Assembly: GCF_001907245.1 (NCBI RefSeq)
Contig: NZ_MQSU01000003.1
Coordinates: 248,001-312,000, forward strand
Reading direction: 5' to 3'
Source of the DNA: Boudabousia liubingyangii
Lineage (GTDB): Bacteria > Actinomycetota > Actinomycetes > Actinomycetales > Actinomycetaceae
Length of the DNA: 64,000 nucleotides
Under the pieces are notes generated by a model, which had not been told where the DNA came from, did not search any database, and saw only the letters and a program-made list of their open reading frames with translations. This document shows, in pieces, positions 43,374-51,951 of this stretch. The first letter of the stretch is position 1, and every line of letters begins with the position of its first letter. The translations under genes were made by a program, and so were the position numbers.

Positions 43374-44362
43374 AACCGGCACTTTACTGGATCCGACGCT
43401 TCCTAGGCGGCATCCTGGTCCTCATCCTGGTTGCCTTCATTACCTTCGCGATCTTCAACCTCTGGCCCTCAGACCCGGCCCTAGCCATCTGCGGTAAGCC
43501 CTGTACCCCGGAACGTCGCGCCCTAGCGGAAGAAGTTATGGGCACCGGCTACCCGTGGTACCAGCAGTTCTGGATGTACCTAGCGGGCATCTTTACCGGC
43601 CGCACCTTCGGTTCCGGCGCGGCTGCGATCCACTGCTCCGCCCCCTGCCTGGGATACTCCTTCCGGATGGGCGAGGCCGTCACTCCGCTAATCGCTTCCC
43701 GACTGCCCGTGACCGCCTCACTAGCTATCTTCGCGGCAATCCTCTGGGTCACCATCGGTATCATTGCCGGCGTTTTTGCCGCCCTTTACCGGGGCCGTCC
43801 GCTGGACCGTGTCATCATGACCGGGGCCGTCCTGGGTGTTTCCACCCCGGCATACCTATTCGGTCTGGCTGGCATTTTGCTCTTCGGCTTCACCCTAGGC
43901 TGGCTGCCGGTCAGTGACTACGTGGCCTTCAGCAAGAGTCCCGCCCAGTGGTTCACCCACCTGATCATGCCCGCGACCGTACTGGCCTTGCTTTACATGG
44001 CTGTTTACGCCCGCCTCGTGCGCGGCAATATGATCGAACAGCTAGGACAGGACTACATCATCACCGCCCGCGCAAAGGGTGCCAGCGAAAAGCGCGTCAT
44101 CTGGCGTCACGCGCTACCCGGTGTGCTACTGCCCGTCGTGACCCTCTTCGGTTTGGACCTTGGCGGTCTACTGGGTGGTGCGGTAATCACCGAATCCGTG
44201 TTCTCACTACCGGGCCTAGGTGGCCTGCTCATGGATGCCGTTTCGGGCACTGACCTGCACCTAATCACCGGCCTTGTCCTACTATCTGCGACCTTCGTGA
44301 TCGTGGCGAATCTGATCGTTGATGCCCTGCACACGATCCTTGACCCGCGCGTGGCCCGCTAA
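43370..44362 (+). CDS. Dipeptide/oligopeptide ABC transporter permease (DppB type)
   Basis: 330 residues. DppB/OppB features: IRRFLGGILVLILVAFITFAIFNLWPSDPA at the start, ARLVRGNMIEQLGQDYIITARAKGASEKRVIWRHALPGVLLPV and a C-terminal helix ending DALHTILDPRVAR. Its ATG overlaps the end of the DppC-type gene by 4 bp (coupled). Confidence 0.92.
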   Translation: MKPALYWIRRFLGGILVLILVAFITFAIFNLWPSDPALAICGKPCTPERRALAEEVMGTGYPWYQQFWMYLAGIFTGRTFGSGAAAIHCSAPCLGYSFRMGEAVTPLIASRLPVTASLAIFAAILWVTIGIIAGVFAALYRGRPLDRVIMTGAVLGVSTPAYLFGLAGILLFGFTLGWLPVSDYVAFSKSPAQWFTHLIMPATVLALLYMAVYARLVRGNMIEQLGQDYIITARAKGASEKRVIWRHALPGVLLPVVTLFGLDLGGLLGGAVITESVFSLPGLGGLLMDAVSGTDLHLITGLVLLSATFVIVANLIVDALHTILDPRVAR

Positions 44363-44370
44363 GGAAAATC

Positions 44371-46065
44371 ATGAGAAAACTAGCTTCCCGAAAGAAGAAA
44401 ATCGCGGCCTTCGCGGCCCTAGCCCTATCCCTGAGCGCCTGCGCGAATACCGGTCTGGGCGTTGATGGTCCCACCGCGCTAGAAAAACAGATTCTGCCCA
44501 CCATTGAGCCGGTCCACAAGGGCGGCACCCTGACCATTCTGGACTCTGCGAAAGACCCCGGTTTCGACCCGGCGCGTTCGCAGTCCCTAGCGGTCACCTC
44601 AGCTGGTCTAGTGCACCGACGCTTGACCACCTGGCAGATCCTGCCCGGCCAGGAACCCAAGGTCGTGCCCGACCTAGCAACCGACACTGGTCGCGTCAGC
44701 CCGGACGGTAAAACCTGGGAGTTCACTCTTAAGGATGACCTGAAGTTCGAAGACGGCACTCCCATTACCAGTGCCGACATTAAGTACGGTCTGGAGCGAT
44801 CTTTCGCCCCGACCCTCTCTGGCGGCTTGGGCTACCACAAGACCCTGCTGGCTAATACTGATGGCTACAAGGGACCTTACGAGGGTGCACACCTAGACTC
44901 CATCGAAACCCCCGATGAGAAGACCATCCGCTTCCACCTGCGCATCCCTTACGGTGACTGGCCCTGGATTACCTCCCTGCCGGCTTTCGCGCCCGTCCCC
45001 AAGGCGAAGGATAACCCGGAAGGATACGCCCGTGCCCCGATCGCCTCTGGCCCGTACCGCATTGCCGAATACCGCACTGGCGTGTTCGTGCAGATGGAAC
45101 GTAACCCCTACTGGAGCAATGATGACGTCCGCCTAGCTGGCCCCGACCACATCAAGTTCTCCCTGGGTAATGACCCGGTGGTTTCGGCCCAAAAGCTGAT
45201 TTACGGTCAGGCCCAGTATGAGGATACTTTCAGCTCTTCTAAGGTCCCGGCTGCCCAGTTGATTACGGCCGCCCAGTCCGAGGTCGTCGGCCAGCGTCTA
45301 CAGATCCCGGATCCCGGTCCGCTCCTGTACTTGGCGATTAACACTAAGCAGGTTAAGGACGTTCACGTTCGTCGCGCCTTCAACTATGCGATCGATAAGA
45401 GCGCGGTTAACAAGGCGGCCGGCGGTCAGCTAGCTGGCGCTATCGCGACCACCCTGATTACTCCCGGTATTCCGGGCCGTGAGAAGTTCGACCTGTACCC
45501 CGCCCCGCCCACGGGCGACCTAGATAAGGCCCGTGAGGAACTAAAGCAGGCGCAGGATGTGCCCAAGCGCCCCCTCGTCTTGATTACCAAGAATAAGAAC
45601 GAGGACGTCCTGCGTGCCGAGGCCGTGGCCCGCTCGATCAGCCAGTTGGGCCTGAAGGTCCGCATCGAACCGGTGGAGTCCTCGGTCTACTCTGAGCGCA
45701 CCACCCAGGGCCCGGGCGATACCTACGATATGGCGATTGCTTCTTGGAACCCGGACTTCCCGGCTGCTAACTCCAATATTCAGCCCCTGTATGCCTCCAG
45801 TGAGTCTGGTGGCGGCGGTTCTAACCGTTCGCGTTTTGAGGACCCGAAGATCGATGAGATGATCTCGGCCGCTAGTGCGGAATTGGATCCGGAAAAGGCT
45901 AAGCAGATGTGGGCGGCGACGGACCGCGCGATTATGGAACTGGCGCCCTCGGTGCCGTTGGTTTACCAGCGTTTCTCTTACCTCCGAGGTCGCAACGTCA
46001 CCAACTTCTATGTAGGTTCCTTCCCATCCTACCCGAACTACCTGATTGTGGGGGTAAAGCCGTGA
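44371..46065 (+). CDS. Peptide ABC transporter substrate-binding lipoprotein (family 5)
   Basis: 564 residues. Signal peptide with lipobox SLSAC, then KGGTLTILDSAKDPGFDPARS and WEFTLKDDLKFEDGTPITSADIKYGLER, typical of SBP_bac_5 proteins. It binds peptides or similar small molecules. ATG 8 bp after the permease gene, with AAGGA upstream. Confidence 0.92.
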   Translation: MRKLASRKKKIAAFAALALSLSACANTGLGVDGPTALEKQILPTIEPVHKGGTLTILDSAKDPGFDPARSQSLAVTSAGLVHRRLTTWQILPGQEPKVVPDLATDTGRVSPDGKTWEFTLKDDLKFEDGTPITSADIKYGLERSFAPTLSGGLGYHKTLLANTDGYKGPYEGAHLDSIETPDEKTIRFHLRIPYGDWPWITSLPAFAPVPKAKDNPEGYARAPIASGPYRIAEYRTGVFVQMERNPYWSNDDVRLAGPDHIKFSLGNDPVVSAQKLIYGQAQYEDTFSSSKVPAAQLITAAQSEVVGQRLQIPDPGPLLYLAINTKQVKDVHVRRAFNYAIDKSAVNKAAGGQLAGAIATTLITPGIPGREKFDLYPAPPTGDLDKAREELKQAQDVPKRPLVLITKNKNEDVLRAEAVARSISQLGLKVRIEPVESSVYSERTTQGPGDTYDMAIASWNPDFPAANSNIQPLYASSESGGGGSNRSRFEDPKIDEMISAASAELDPEKAKQMWAATDRAIMELAPSVPLVYQRFSYLRGRNVTNFYVGSFPSYPNYLIVGVKP

Positions 46066-46088
46066 GCCACGATAAGGAAACAGTGAAC

Positions 46089-48098
46089 ATGGATAACCAA
46101 AACGAGTTGGAAAACGGGCAGCTTACGGAAGCTGCGCGTGACCGTATCGCAGCCTCGGCCCCGACCCGCACCCGCGTTCGTGACGCGGCAGAAGAGGCCG
46201 TCGCGAAAGCTGAACCCGTTACGGAACCTGCGCCTGAAGCTGAAGCTGTAGTGGAAGCCGAAGCCGAAGCAGCAACGGAACCTCAGGCGGAAGCCAAGCC
46301 GGAACCGGCCCCAGAAACCCAGCCACGCTCGCTACCCGAGCACACCATCCTGCTAGCCCAGGACATTTCCGTGCGCTTCCCCGGCAGCGCGCAAGCAGCC
46401 GTGAAGGACGCCGACCTGGAAATCAAACACGGTGAAGTCACCGCCCTAGTGGGGGAGTCCGGCTCCGGTAAATCCGTGACCGCCCGCGCCATCATGGGAC
46501 TGCTAGGCAAGCGCGTGGAGGTAGGCGGCAGCGCCGTCCTCTCTGGCCGTAAAGACAACCCGAACCTGCAGCTGATCGGTGCCGGTAGCCAGATCATGCG
46601 TGAGGTCCGTGGGGCCCGCATCGCCATGGTCTTCCAGGAACCCACCACTGCGATGAACCCCCTCATGACCATCGGTGATCAGATCGATGAAGTCATGTTG
46701 ATCCATAAGGACGCGGACCGGAAGGAAGCCCGCGAACGCAGCCTCGAGCTACTGGGCGAGGTCGGCCTACAAGACCCGCAGCGCGTCTACCGCTCCTACC
46801 CGCACCAGGTCTCTGGCGGCCAGTTGCAGCGTGCCTGCATCGCCATGGCCATCGCTTGCCGCCCCTGCGTGGTGATCGCGGACGAACCCACCACCGCCCT
46901 AGACATGCTGGCCCAGAAGCAGATTCTGGACCTCCTACGTCGCCTCTGCCGCGAACGCCGCATTGGCATCCTGCTGATCACCCACGATATGGGTGTAGTC
47001 GCGGACCTAGCTGATCGCGTGATCGTCCTTCGTCGCGGTCAGGTCGAGGAAGCCGGCCCAGTCGAGCAGGTCTTCTACCACCCGCAGGCCCCCTACACGC
47101 AGAAACTACTGGCATCCGTGCCGCGTCTGGGCCACACCCTGCAGGCCCAGGTTTCTGACGGGGAAGTCTCTGACGAGGAAGCCCGCGCTTCCGTTAACGC
47201 CCTGCTGGACCCGGTCCTGCCCGAACCGAAACTCAAGCGTAAGGGGGCAGACGAACAGCCCCTAGCGGTTGAGGTCAAGAACCTGAGCGTCGTCTACCCG
47301 GGCGGCACCAAGGCCCTCTCTGACGTGTCTTTTGACCTGCCAGCCGGTGAAATCCTAGCCCTAGTGGGCCAGTCCGGTTCCGGTAAATCCACCCTAGGCG
47401 CCACCATCTACGGTCAGGTTAAAGCCACTGAAGGTGAAGTTCGCCTAGCCGGCGAAAAGGTCAGTGCCCTACGTGGTGGGGCTCGCCGTCGCGCCTTAGC
47501 CCGCGTGGGCGTGGTCTTCCAGAACCCGGCGGCCTCCCTGAACCCGCGTCGGACCGTAATCGAATCGGTGGCCGAACCCCTGCGTACCCACACGAAACTC
47601 TCTGCGGCAGAACGTCGGGAACGAGCCCTGCACGCTTTGAAGGCGGCCCGGTTCGACCCGCAGTTGGCCTATCGTTACCCGCATGAGCTCTCTGGCGGTC
47701 AGCGTCAGCGCGTGGCCATTGCCCGCGCGATTGTCCTACGACCCACCCTGGTGATTGCCGACGAGCCGACCTCGGCACTGGACGTTTCCGTCCAGGCGCA
47801 GGTGCTGGCAACCCTAGCGGACCTCCAGGAACGCATGGGCTTCGCCTGCCTGCTAATCACCCACGACCTAGCGGTCGTGGAACAGCTAGCCTCCCGCACC
47901 ATTGTGCTCAAGTCCGGGGAAGTGATGGAAGCCGGGTCCACCAAGCAGATCCTGCAGGACCCGCAGACCAAGTACACCCAGGACCTAATCAACGCGGTAC
48001 CCGTCGCGGACCCGCGTGAGCAAGCCGCCCGTCGGGAAGCTGCCGCCGCCGGAAAGGTGGCGACCGTGGGGGAGTCGGTAGCGCCCTCGGCCGAATAG
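46089..48098 (+). CDS. Fused dipeptide ABC transporter ATPases (DppD-DppF)
   Basis: 669 residues with two complete ATPases in one chain: Walker A at GESGSGKSV and GQSGSGKST, signature YPHQVSGGQLQRACIAMA and YPHELSGGQRQRVAIARA, Walker B VVIADEPTTALD and LVIADEPTSALD. A disordered Ala/Glu/Pro-rich N-terminal extension of about 80 residues precedes the first one. I chose ATG 46089 with AAGGA upstream; a GTG at 46062 overlapping the previous stop is an alternative. The fusion is known in actinobacteria and other groups. Confidence 0.92.
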   Translation: MDNQNELENGQLTEAARDRIAASAPTRTRVRDAAEEAVAKAEPVTEPAPEAEAVVEAEAEAATEPQAEAKPEPAPETQPRSLPEHTILLAQDISVRFPGSAQAAVKDADLEIKHGEVTALVGESGSGKSVTARAIMGLLGKRVEVGGSAVLSGRKDNPNLQLIGAGSQIMREVRGARIAMVFQEPTTAMNPLMTIGDQIDEVMLIHKDADRKEARERSLELLGEVGLQDPQRVYRSYPHQVSGGQLQRACIAMAIACRPCVVIADEPTTALDMLAQKQILDLLRRLCRERRIGILLITHDMGVVADLADRVIVLRRGQVEEAGPVEQVFYHPQAPYTQKLLASVPRLGHTLQAQVSDGEVSDEEARASVNALLDPVLPEPKLKRKGADEQPLAVEVKNLSVVYPGGTKALSDVSFDLPAGEILALVGQSGSGKSTLGATIYGQVKATEGEVRLAGEKVSALRGGARRRALARVGVVFQNPAASLNPRRTVIESVAEPLRTHTKLSAAERRERALHALKAARFDPQLAYRYPHELSGGQRQRVAIARAIVLRPTLVIADEPTSALDVSVQAQVLATLADLQERMGFACLLITHDLAVVEQLASRTIVLKSGEVMEAGSTKQILQDPQTKYTQDLINAVPVADPREQAARREAAAAGKVATVGESVAPSAE

Positions 48099-48121
48099 GG
48101 GACCTGAGGTAGCATAGAGGT

Positions 48122-48898
48122 ATGGGAACAGCACTTATTACTGGCGCCACCTCTGGGATTGGCGAGGAATTCGCGTGGCAGCTAGCCGCCGCCGGGCACG
48201 ACCTGGTGATCGTGGCTCGCCGCACGGAAGTCCTAGAGCAACTGGCCGAAAAGATCCGCAATGCCGCCAACGTCAACGTGGAGGTCCTACCTGCGGACCT
48301 GGCCGACCGTGAACAGTTGCAGAAGGTCGCCGACCGCCTAGCCGACCCGGCACGTCCCGTGGGCCTCCTGGTCAACAATGCCGGCATGGCCCTGGGGCAG
48401 CACTTCGTCACCGGGGATCTGGCTCGCGAAGAACTGGCCCTAGACCTGATGGTCAAGGCCCCCATGGTGCTTTCCCAGGCGGCCGGACAGGCCATGTCCA
48501 AACGAGGACGCGGCGCCATCCTGAACGTCTCATCCATCGCCTCCCGCACCGCGTACGGCACCTACGCCGCCCACAAGGCCTGGTTGCGTTCCTTCAGTGA
48601 AGGCCTAGATCAGGCCCTGCGTCCCCACGGCGTGACCGTCACCGCGCTCATGCCCGGCTGGGTCCACACGGGCTTCCACGACGCGGCCGGCTTGGACGAT
48701 TCCATCTGGCCCTGGTGGGCTTGGATTAACGTCGAAAAACTAGTCCGTGATGCCCTTACCGCTGTTCGTCGTGGCCGGGCCGAGGTCGTGCCCTCCGTCC
48801 GCTACCAGATTGTCGACGCGGTCCTACACCACGCTCCACGCCCGGTGGTGAAGATGTTTACCGGTAAGGTCCGGGAAGGCAAAGAACCAATCGTCTAA
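48122..48898 (+). CDS. Short-chain dehydrogenase/reductase
   Basis: 258 residues. Rossmann motif ALITGATSGIGEEFAWQLAAAG, then LLVNNAGMA, ILNVSSIASRTAYGTYAAHKAW with the Ser-Tyr-Lys triad. The substrate is unknown. ATG 48122 lies 6 bases after TAGCAT, so it may be leaderless, although AGAGG also precedes it. Confidence 0.93.
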   Translation: MGTALITGATSGIGEEFAWQLAAAGHDLVIVARRTEVLEQLAEKIRNAANVNVEVLPADLADREQLQKVADRLADPARPVGLLVNNAGMALGQHFVTGDLAREELALDLMVKAPMVLSQAAGQAMSKRGRGAILNVSSIASRTAYGTYAAHKAWLRSFSEGLDQALRPHGVTVTALMPGWVHTGFHDAAGLDDSIWPWWAWINVEKLVRDALTAVRRGRAEVVPSVRYQIVDAVLHHAPRPVVKMFTGKVREGKEPIV

Positions 48899-48953
48899 GT
48901 GTGAGGTAGTCAGGGAGCGTCGATTTCTAGGCCCCTGAACGCCCAAATGAGGG

Positions 48954-49046
48954 TACTATCTTTCCTTGATAGGAAGGTGCGCTAACCGGATCAGCGGCGG
49001 GTGCGCCCTCGGCACTAAAAGCAGGGCCCCAAACCCGGGTGCGCCC
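48954..49046 (+). promoter_or_regulatory. Leader of pyrE: promoter, hairpin and repeated GGGTGCGCCC
   Basis: TACTAT (48954-48959) is a probable -10. Just after it, CTTTCCT-TGAT-AGGAAGG can pair as a hairpin. The decamer GGGTGCGCCC occurs at 48999-49008 and 49037-49046. The 196-bp gap has no gene. It may be a control leader, as in many pyr genes, but I see no known PyrR site. Confidence 0.35.
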
Positions 49047-49094
49047 CACCAAAAACTAAAAAACCGGGACCCGAACCCTAAAGGCAGGAAACGC

Positions 49095-49667
49095 ATGAAC
49101 TCATACAATGACCAGCAAAAAGGCCGCCTAGCTGAACTAGTCCAGGAACTGGCCGTCGTCCGCGGGGAAGTTACCCTAGCTTCGGGCCTAAAGTCAGATT
49201 TTTACGTTGACATGCGTCGCGCAACCCTGCATCACGAGGCCGCCCCGCTAATCGGTCACGTCATGCTAGACATGCTAGAAGAGGCCGGTTTTGGCCCCGA
49301 CGATATTGACGCCGTGGGCGGCCTAACCATGGGTGCAGACCCGGTTGCTACCGCCATCATGCACGCTGCTGCCTCTCGTGGCCTGAACATTGACGCTTTC
49401 GTGGTTCGTAAAGAAGCTAAGGACCACGGCATGAAGCGCCAGATTGAAGGCCCGGACATTAAGGGTCGTCGCGTGGTGATCCTAGAAGATACCTCCACCA
49501 CCGGTGGTTCCCCGCTGACTGCTGCTCAGGCAGCGCGCGACGCGGGTGCGGAAGTACTGACCGTGGCGGTGGTTGTGGACCGCAACACCGGTGCCGCTGA
49601 ACGCATTAAGGAAGCCGGTTTTGGTTACCTCTACGCCCTCGGACTTGAGGATCTAAACCTTGGCTGA
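49095..49667 (+). CDS. pyrE: Orotate phosphoribosyltransferase
   Basis: 190 residues, usual length. KGRLAELVQELAVVRGEVTLASGLKSDFYVDMR at the start, FVVRKEAKDHGMKRQIEG and the PRPP motif VVILEDTSTTGGS (from residue 127). It makes OMP from orotate and PRPP in pyrimidine synthesis. ATG 49095 with AGG-AGGAA upstream is preferred over earlier frames. Confidence 0.95.
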   Translation: MNSYNDQQKGRLAELVQELAVVRGEVTLASGLKSDFYVDMRRATLHHEAAPLIGHVMLDMLEEAGFGPDDIDAVGGLTMGADPVATAIMHAAASRGLNIDAFVVRKEAKDHGMKRQIEGPDIKGRRVVILEDTSTTGGSPLTAAQAARDAGAEVLTVAVVVDRNTGAAERIKEAGFGYLYALGLEDLNLG

Positions 49668-50433
49668 ACTGCAGCCCGAAACTGACGCTACCCAGGCTCA
49701 GGGACAGGTGGAAGCCGAAGCTACCCAGGTTGAGGCGCAGCCGGAACCTGACGCTACTCAGGCTGACAACCAGTCTGAAACTGGCGCCCCGCAGGCTGAA
49801 GTAGGAGTCGGTCCTTGGCCGGGCGGGCCCGAAAACTGGCCCACCGAAGACCACTACGATCCGGAACTCTTAGCTGAGGGGGACCGTCGGAACGTCCTCG
49901 ACGAATACCGCTACTGGAAACTCAGTGCGATTGTCGCCGACCTAGACACTAAGCGTCGCGGATTCCACGTGGCCATTGAAAATCTGGGGCACGACTTCAA
50001 TATCGGGTCCATTATTCGCACCGCTAACTCGCAGGGCGTGGCCACGGTACACATCGTGGGACGTAAGCGTTTTAACCGACGCGGAGCCATGGTCACCGAC
50101 CGCTACCTGCACCTATTCCACCACCCCACGGTGGAAGATTTCGTGAAGTGGTGTGAAGCCGCGGGCGTGAACCTAGTGGGGATCGATATCCTGCCCGGCG
50201 CGAAGCCCATTGAGGCAGAAGCGCTACCGGAACAGGCCATGTTGGTCTTCGGTACGGAGTCTGAAGGCTTGAGCGCGGAAATGCTGGCTGCCTGCCCGCA
50301 GGTTCGCTACATTCAGCAGTACGGTTCGACCCGTTCCATGAACGTGGGGCATGCCGCGGCGATTGCCATGTGGGCTTGGAACCAGCAGTGTAACGCCGGT
50401 GAACTGGTAGCGTCGAACCCGCACTCAAAGTAG
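49660..50433 (+). CDS. SpoU/TrmH-family RNA 2'-O-methyltransferase
   Basis: 257 residues. The first 50 residues are a Gln/Glu/Ala-rich extension with repeats such as ATQAQGQVEAEATQ. The SpoU core follows: VAIENLGHDFNIGSIIRTANSQGV, AMLVFGTESEGLS and QYGSTRSMNVGHAAAIAMW. It methylates tRNA or rRNA; the target is uncertain. TTG 49660 overlaps the end of pyrE by 8 bp, with GAGG upstream. Confidence 0.9.
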   Translation: MAELQPETDATQAQGQVEAEATQVEAQPEPDATQADNQSETGAPQAEVGVGPWPGGPENWPTEDHYDPELLAEGDRRNVLDEYRYWKLSAIVADLDTKRRGFHVAIENLGHDFNIGSIIRTANSQGVATVHIVGRKRFNRRGAMVTDRYLHLFHHPTVEDFVKWCEAAGVNLVGIDILPGAKPIEAEALPEQAMLVFGTESEGLSAEMLAACPQVRYIQQYGSTRSMNVGHAAAIAMWAWNQQCNAGELVASNPHSK

Positions 50434-50494
50434 CTGAAAAGGCGTGCTTACGACTCTTTAGCTAGTAGGTAGTTGTTGGCAAATTAAGACTTTT

Positions 50495-50525
50495 GGCCCT
50501 TCCCCTAAGTGGGGAGGGGCCATTT
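50495..50525 (+). terminator. Terminator after the SpoU gene
   Basis: GGCCCTTCCCC pairs with GGGGAGGGGCC, followed by ATTTAATAATTT. Confidence 0.85.
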
Positions 50526-50637
50526 AATAATTTCACTGCCGGCGAGTTTTGATAAAAGCAGTCCCTAGGGGTGCACTTAGGGCCTGTGTTGTGGGACAAT
50601 CGATAGTGTAATCGTCTACATAAGGAGGCCCATAAAA

Positions 50638-51660
50638 GTGGCAATCGCAACCCCAGAGATTTACAACGAAATGTTGGACCGCGCCCGCGACGGCAAGTTC
50701 GCTTACCCGGCCATCAACGTTACCTCTTCCCAGACCCTAACCGCTGCTATCCGCGGTTTCGCTGAAGCAGAGTCTGACGGCATCATCCAGGTGTCCGTTG
50801 GTGGCGCTGAATACTGGTCTGGTTCCACCGTTAAGGACCGTGTCGCTGGCTCCCTAGCGATGGCCGCTTACGCCCGTGAAATCGCCAAGAACTACGATGT
50901 TACCGTCGCTCTACACACCGACCACTGCGCCAAGCAGAACATCGATTCTTGGATCCGCCCCATCATGGAACTAGAAGCTGAAGAAGTTAAGGCTGGTCGT
51001 CTACCCTTCTTCCAGTCCCACATGTGGGACGGCTCCGCTGTTCCGTTGGACGAAAACCTAGAAATCGCTAAGGAACTGCTAGCCCTATCCGTTAAGGCTA
51101 ACACCATCCTAGAAATCGAAATCGGCGTTGTTGGTGGCGAAGAAGACGGCGTTAAGGCCGAAATCAACGAAAAGCTCTACACCACCACCGAAGATGCTCT
51201 AAAGACCGTTGAGGCTCTAGGCCTAGGCGAAAACGGCCGCTACATTACCGCTCTAACCTTCGGTAACGTACACGGTGTTTACAAGCCCGGTGCAGTTAAG
51301 CTACGTCCCGAAATCCTGGGCCAGATCCAGGAAGAGGTCGCTGCCAAGGTTGGTAAGGAACAGCCCTTCGACCTAGTCATGCACGGTGGCTCCGGCTCCA
51401 CCGCTGAAGAAATCGCTACCGCTGTCCGCAACGGCGTCATCAAGATGAACGTCGACACCGACACCCAGTACGCCTTCACCCGCCCGGTCGCCGACTGGAT
51501 GCTAAAGAACTACGACGGCGTCCTAAAGGTCGACGGCGAAGTTGGCAACAAGAAGCAGTACGACCCCCGCGCATGGGGCAAGGCTGCCGAAGAAGGCATG
51601 GCCGCCCGCGTTGTCGAAGCCTGTGAGCGTCTGGGCTCCGTTGGTAAGAAGATGCGCTGA
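50638..51660 (+). CDS. fbaA: Class II fructose-bisphosphate aldolase
   Basis: 340 residues. Zinc site His96 in LHTDHC and later NVHG and MHGGSGS; AYPAINVTSSQTL at the start. It cleaves fructose-1,6-bisphosphate in glycolysis and works in reverse in gluconeogenesis. GTG start with AAGGAGG. Leu codons: 17 CTA, 3 CTG, 1 CTC, 2 TTG by hand count. Confidence 0.97.
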   Translation: MAIATPEIYNEMLDRARDGKFAYPAINVTSSQTLTAAIRGFAEAESDGIIQVSVGGAEYWSGSTVKDRVAGSLAMAAYAREIAKNYDVTVALHTDHCAKQNIDSWIRPIMELEAEEVKAGRLPFFQSHMWDGSAVPLDENLEIAKELLALSVKANTILEIEIGVVGGEEDGVKAEINEKLYTTTEDALKTVEALGLGENGRYITALTFGNVHGVYKPGAVKLRPEILGQIQEEVAAKVGKEQPFDLVMHGGSGSTAEEIATAVRNGVIKMNVDTDTQYAFTRPVADWMLKNYDGVLKVDGEVGNKKQYDPRAWGKAAEEGMAARVVEACERLGSVGKKMR

Positions 51661-51729
51661 AACTAGCCATCTAAACGGCTAACAGCCACAGCTGACAGCA
51701 ACGACTAACAGTCAAGCGAAACAGCTTAC

Positions 51730-51771
51730 GGGTGGGGCCGGAAGGGAAACCTTCCGGCCCCACCCCTTTTT
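51730..51771 (+). terminator. Terminator of fbaA
   Basis: GGGTGGGGCCGGAAGG pairs perfectly with CCTTCCGGCCCCACCC around GAAA and is followed by CTTTTT. Confidence 0.93.
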
Positions 51772-51837
51772 CATCTCACACGCGGCTTAGCGCCCTCAAT
51801 CCCAGCGGTGCTCGCTCCTTTTTTCCGCCTTTCCCGC

Positions 51838-51860
51838 TTTTTTTTCCCCCCCCCCCCCCC
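51838..51860. repeat. Long homopolymer: T8 followed by C15
   Basis: T runs from 51838 to 51845, and C from 51846 to 51860. It lies in the gap between fbaA and the 3' end of the MFS gene, in a generally pyrimidine-rich plus strand. Confidence 0.85.
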
Positions 51861-51951
51861 GCAAAAAACAGTCGCGGTCCACCTCGGCCTAGGTACAAAA
51901 ATCCGCCCCCAACCAAGACGTCAGGGGCGGAAAAAGAATAAGTACCGGCTC

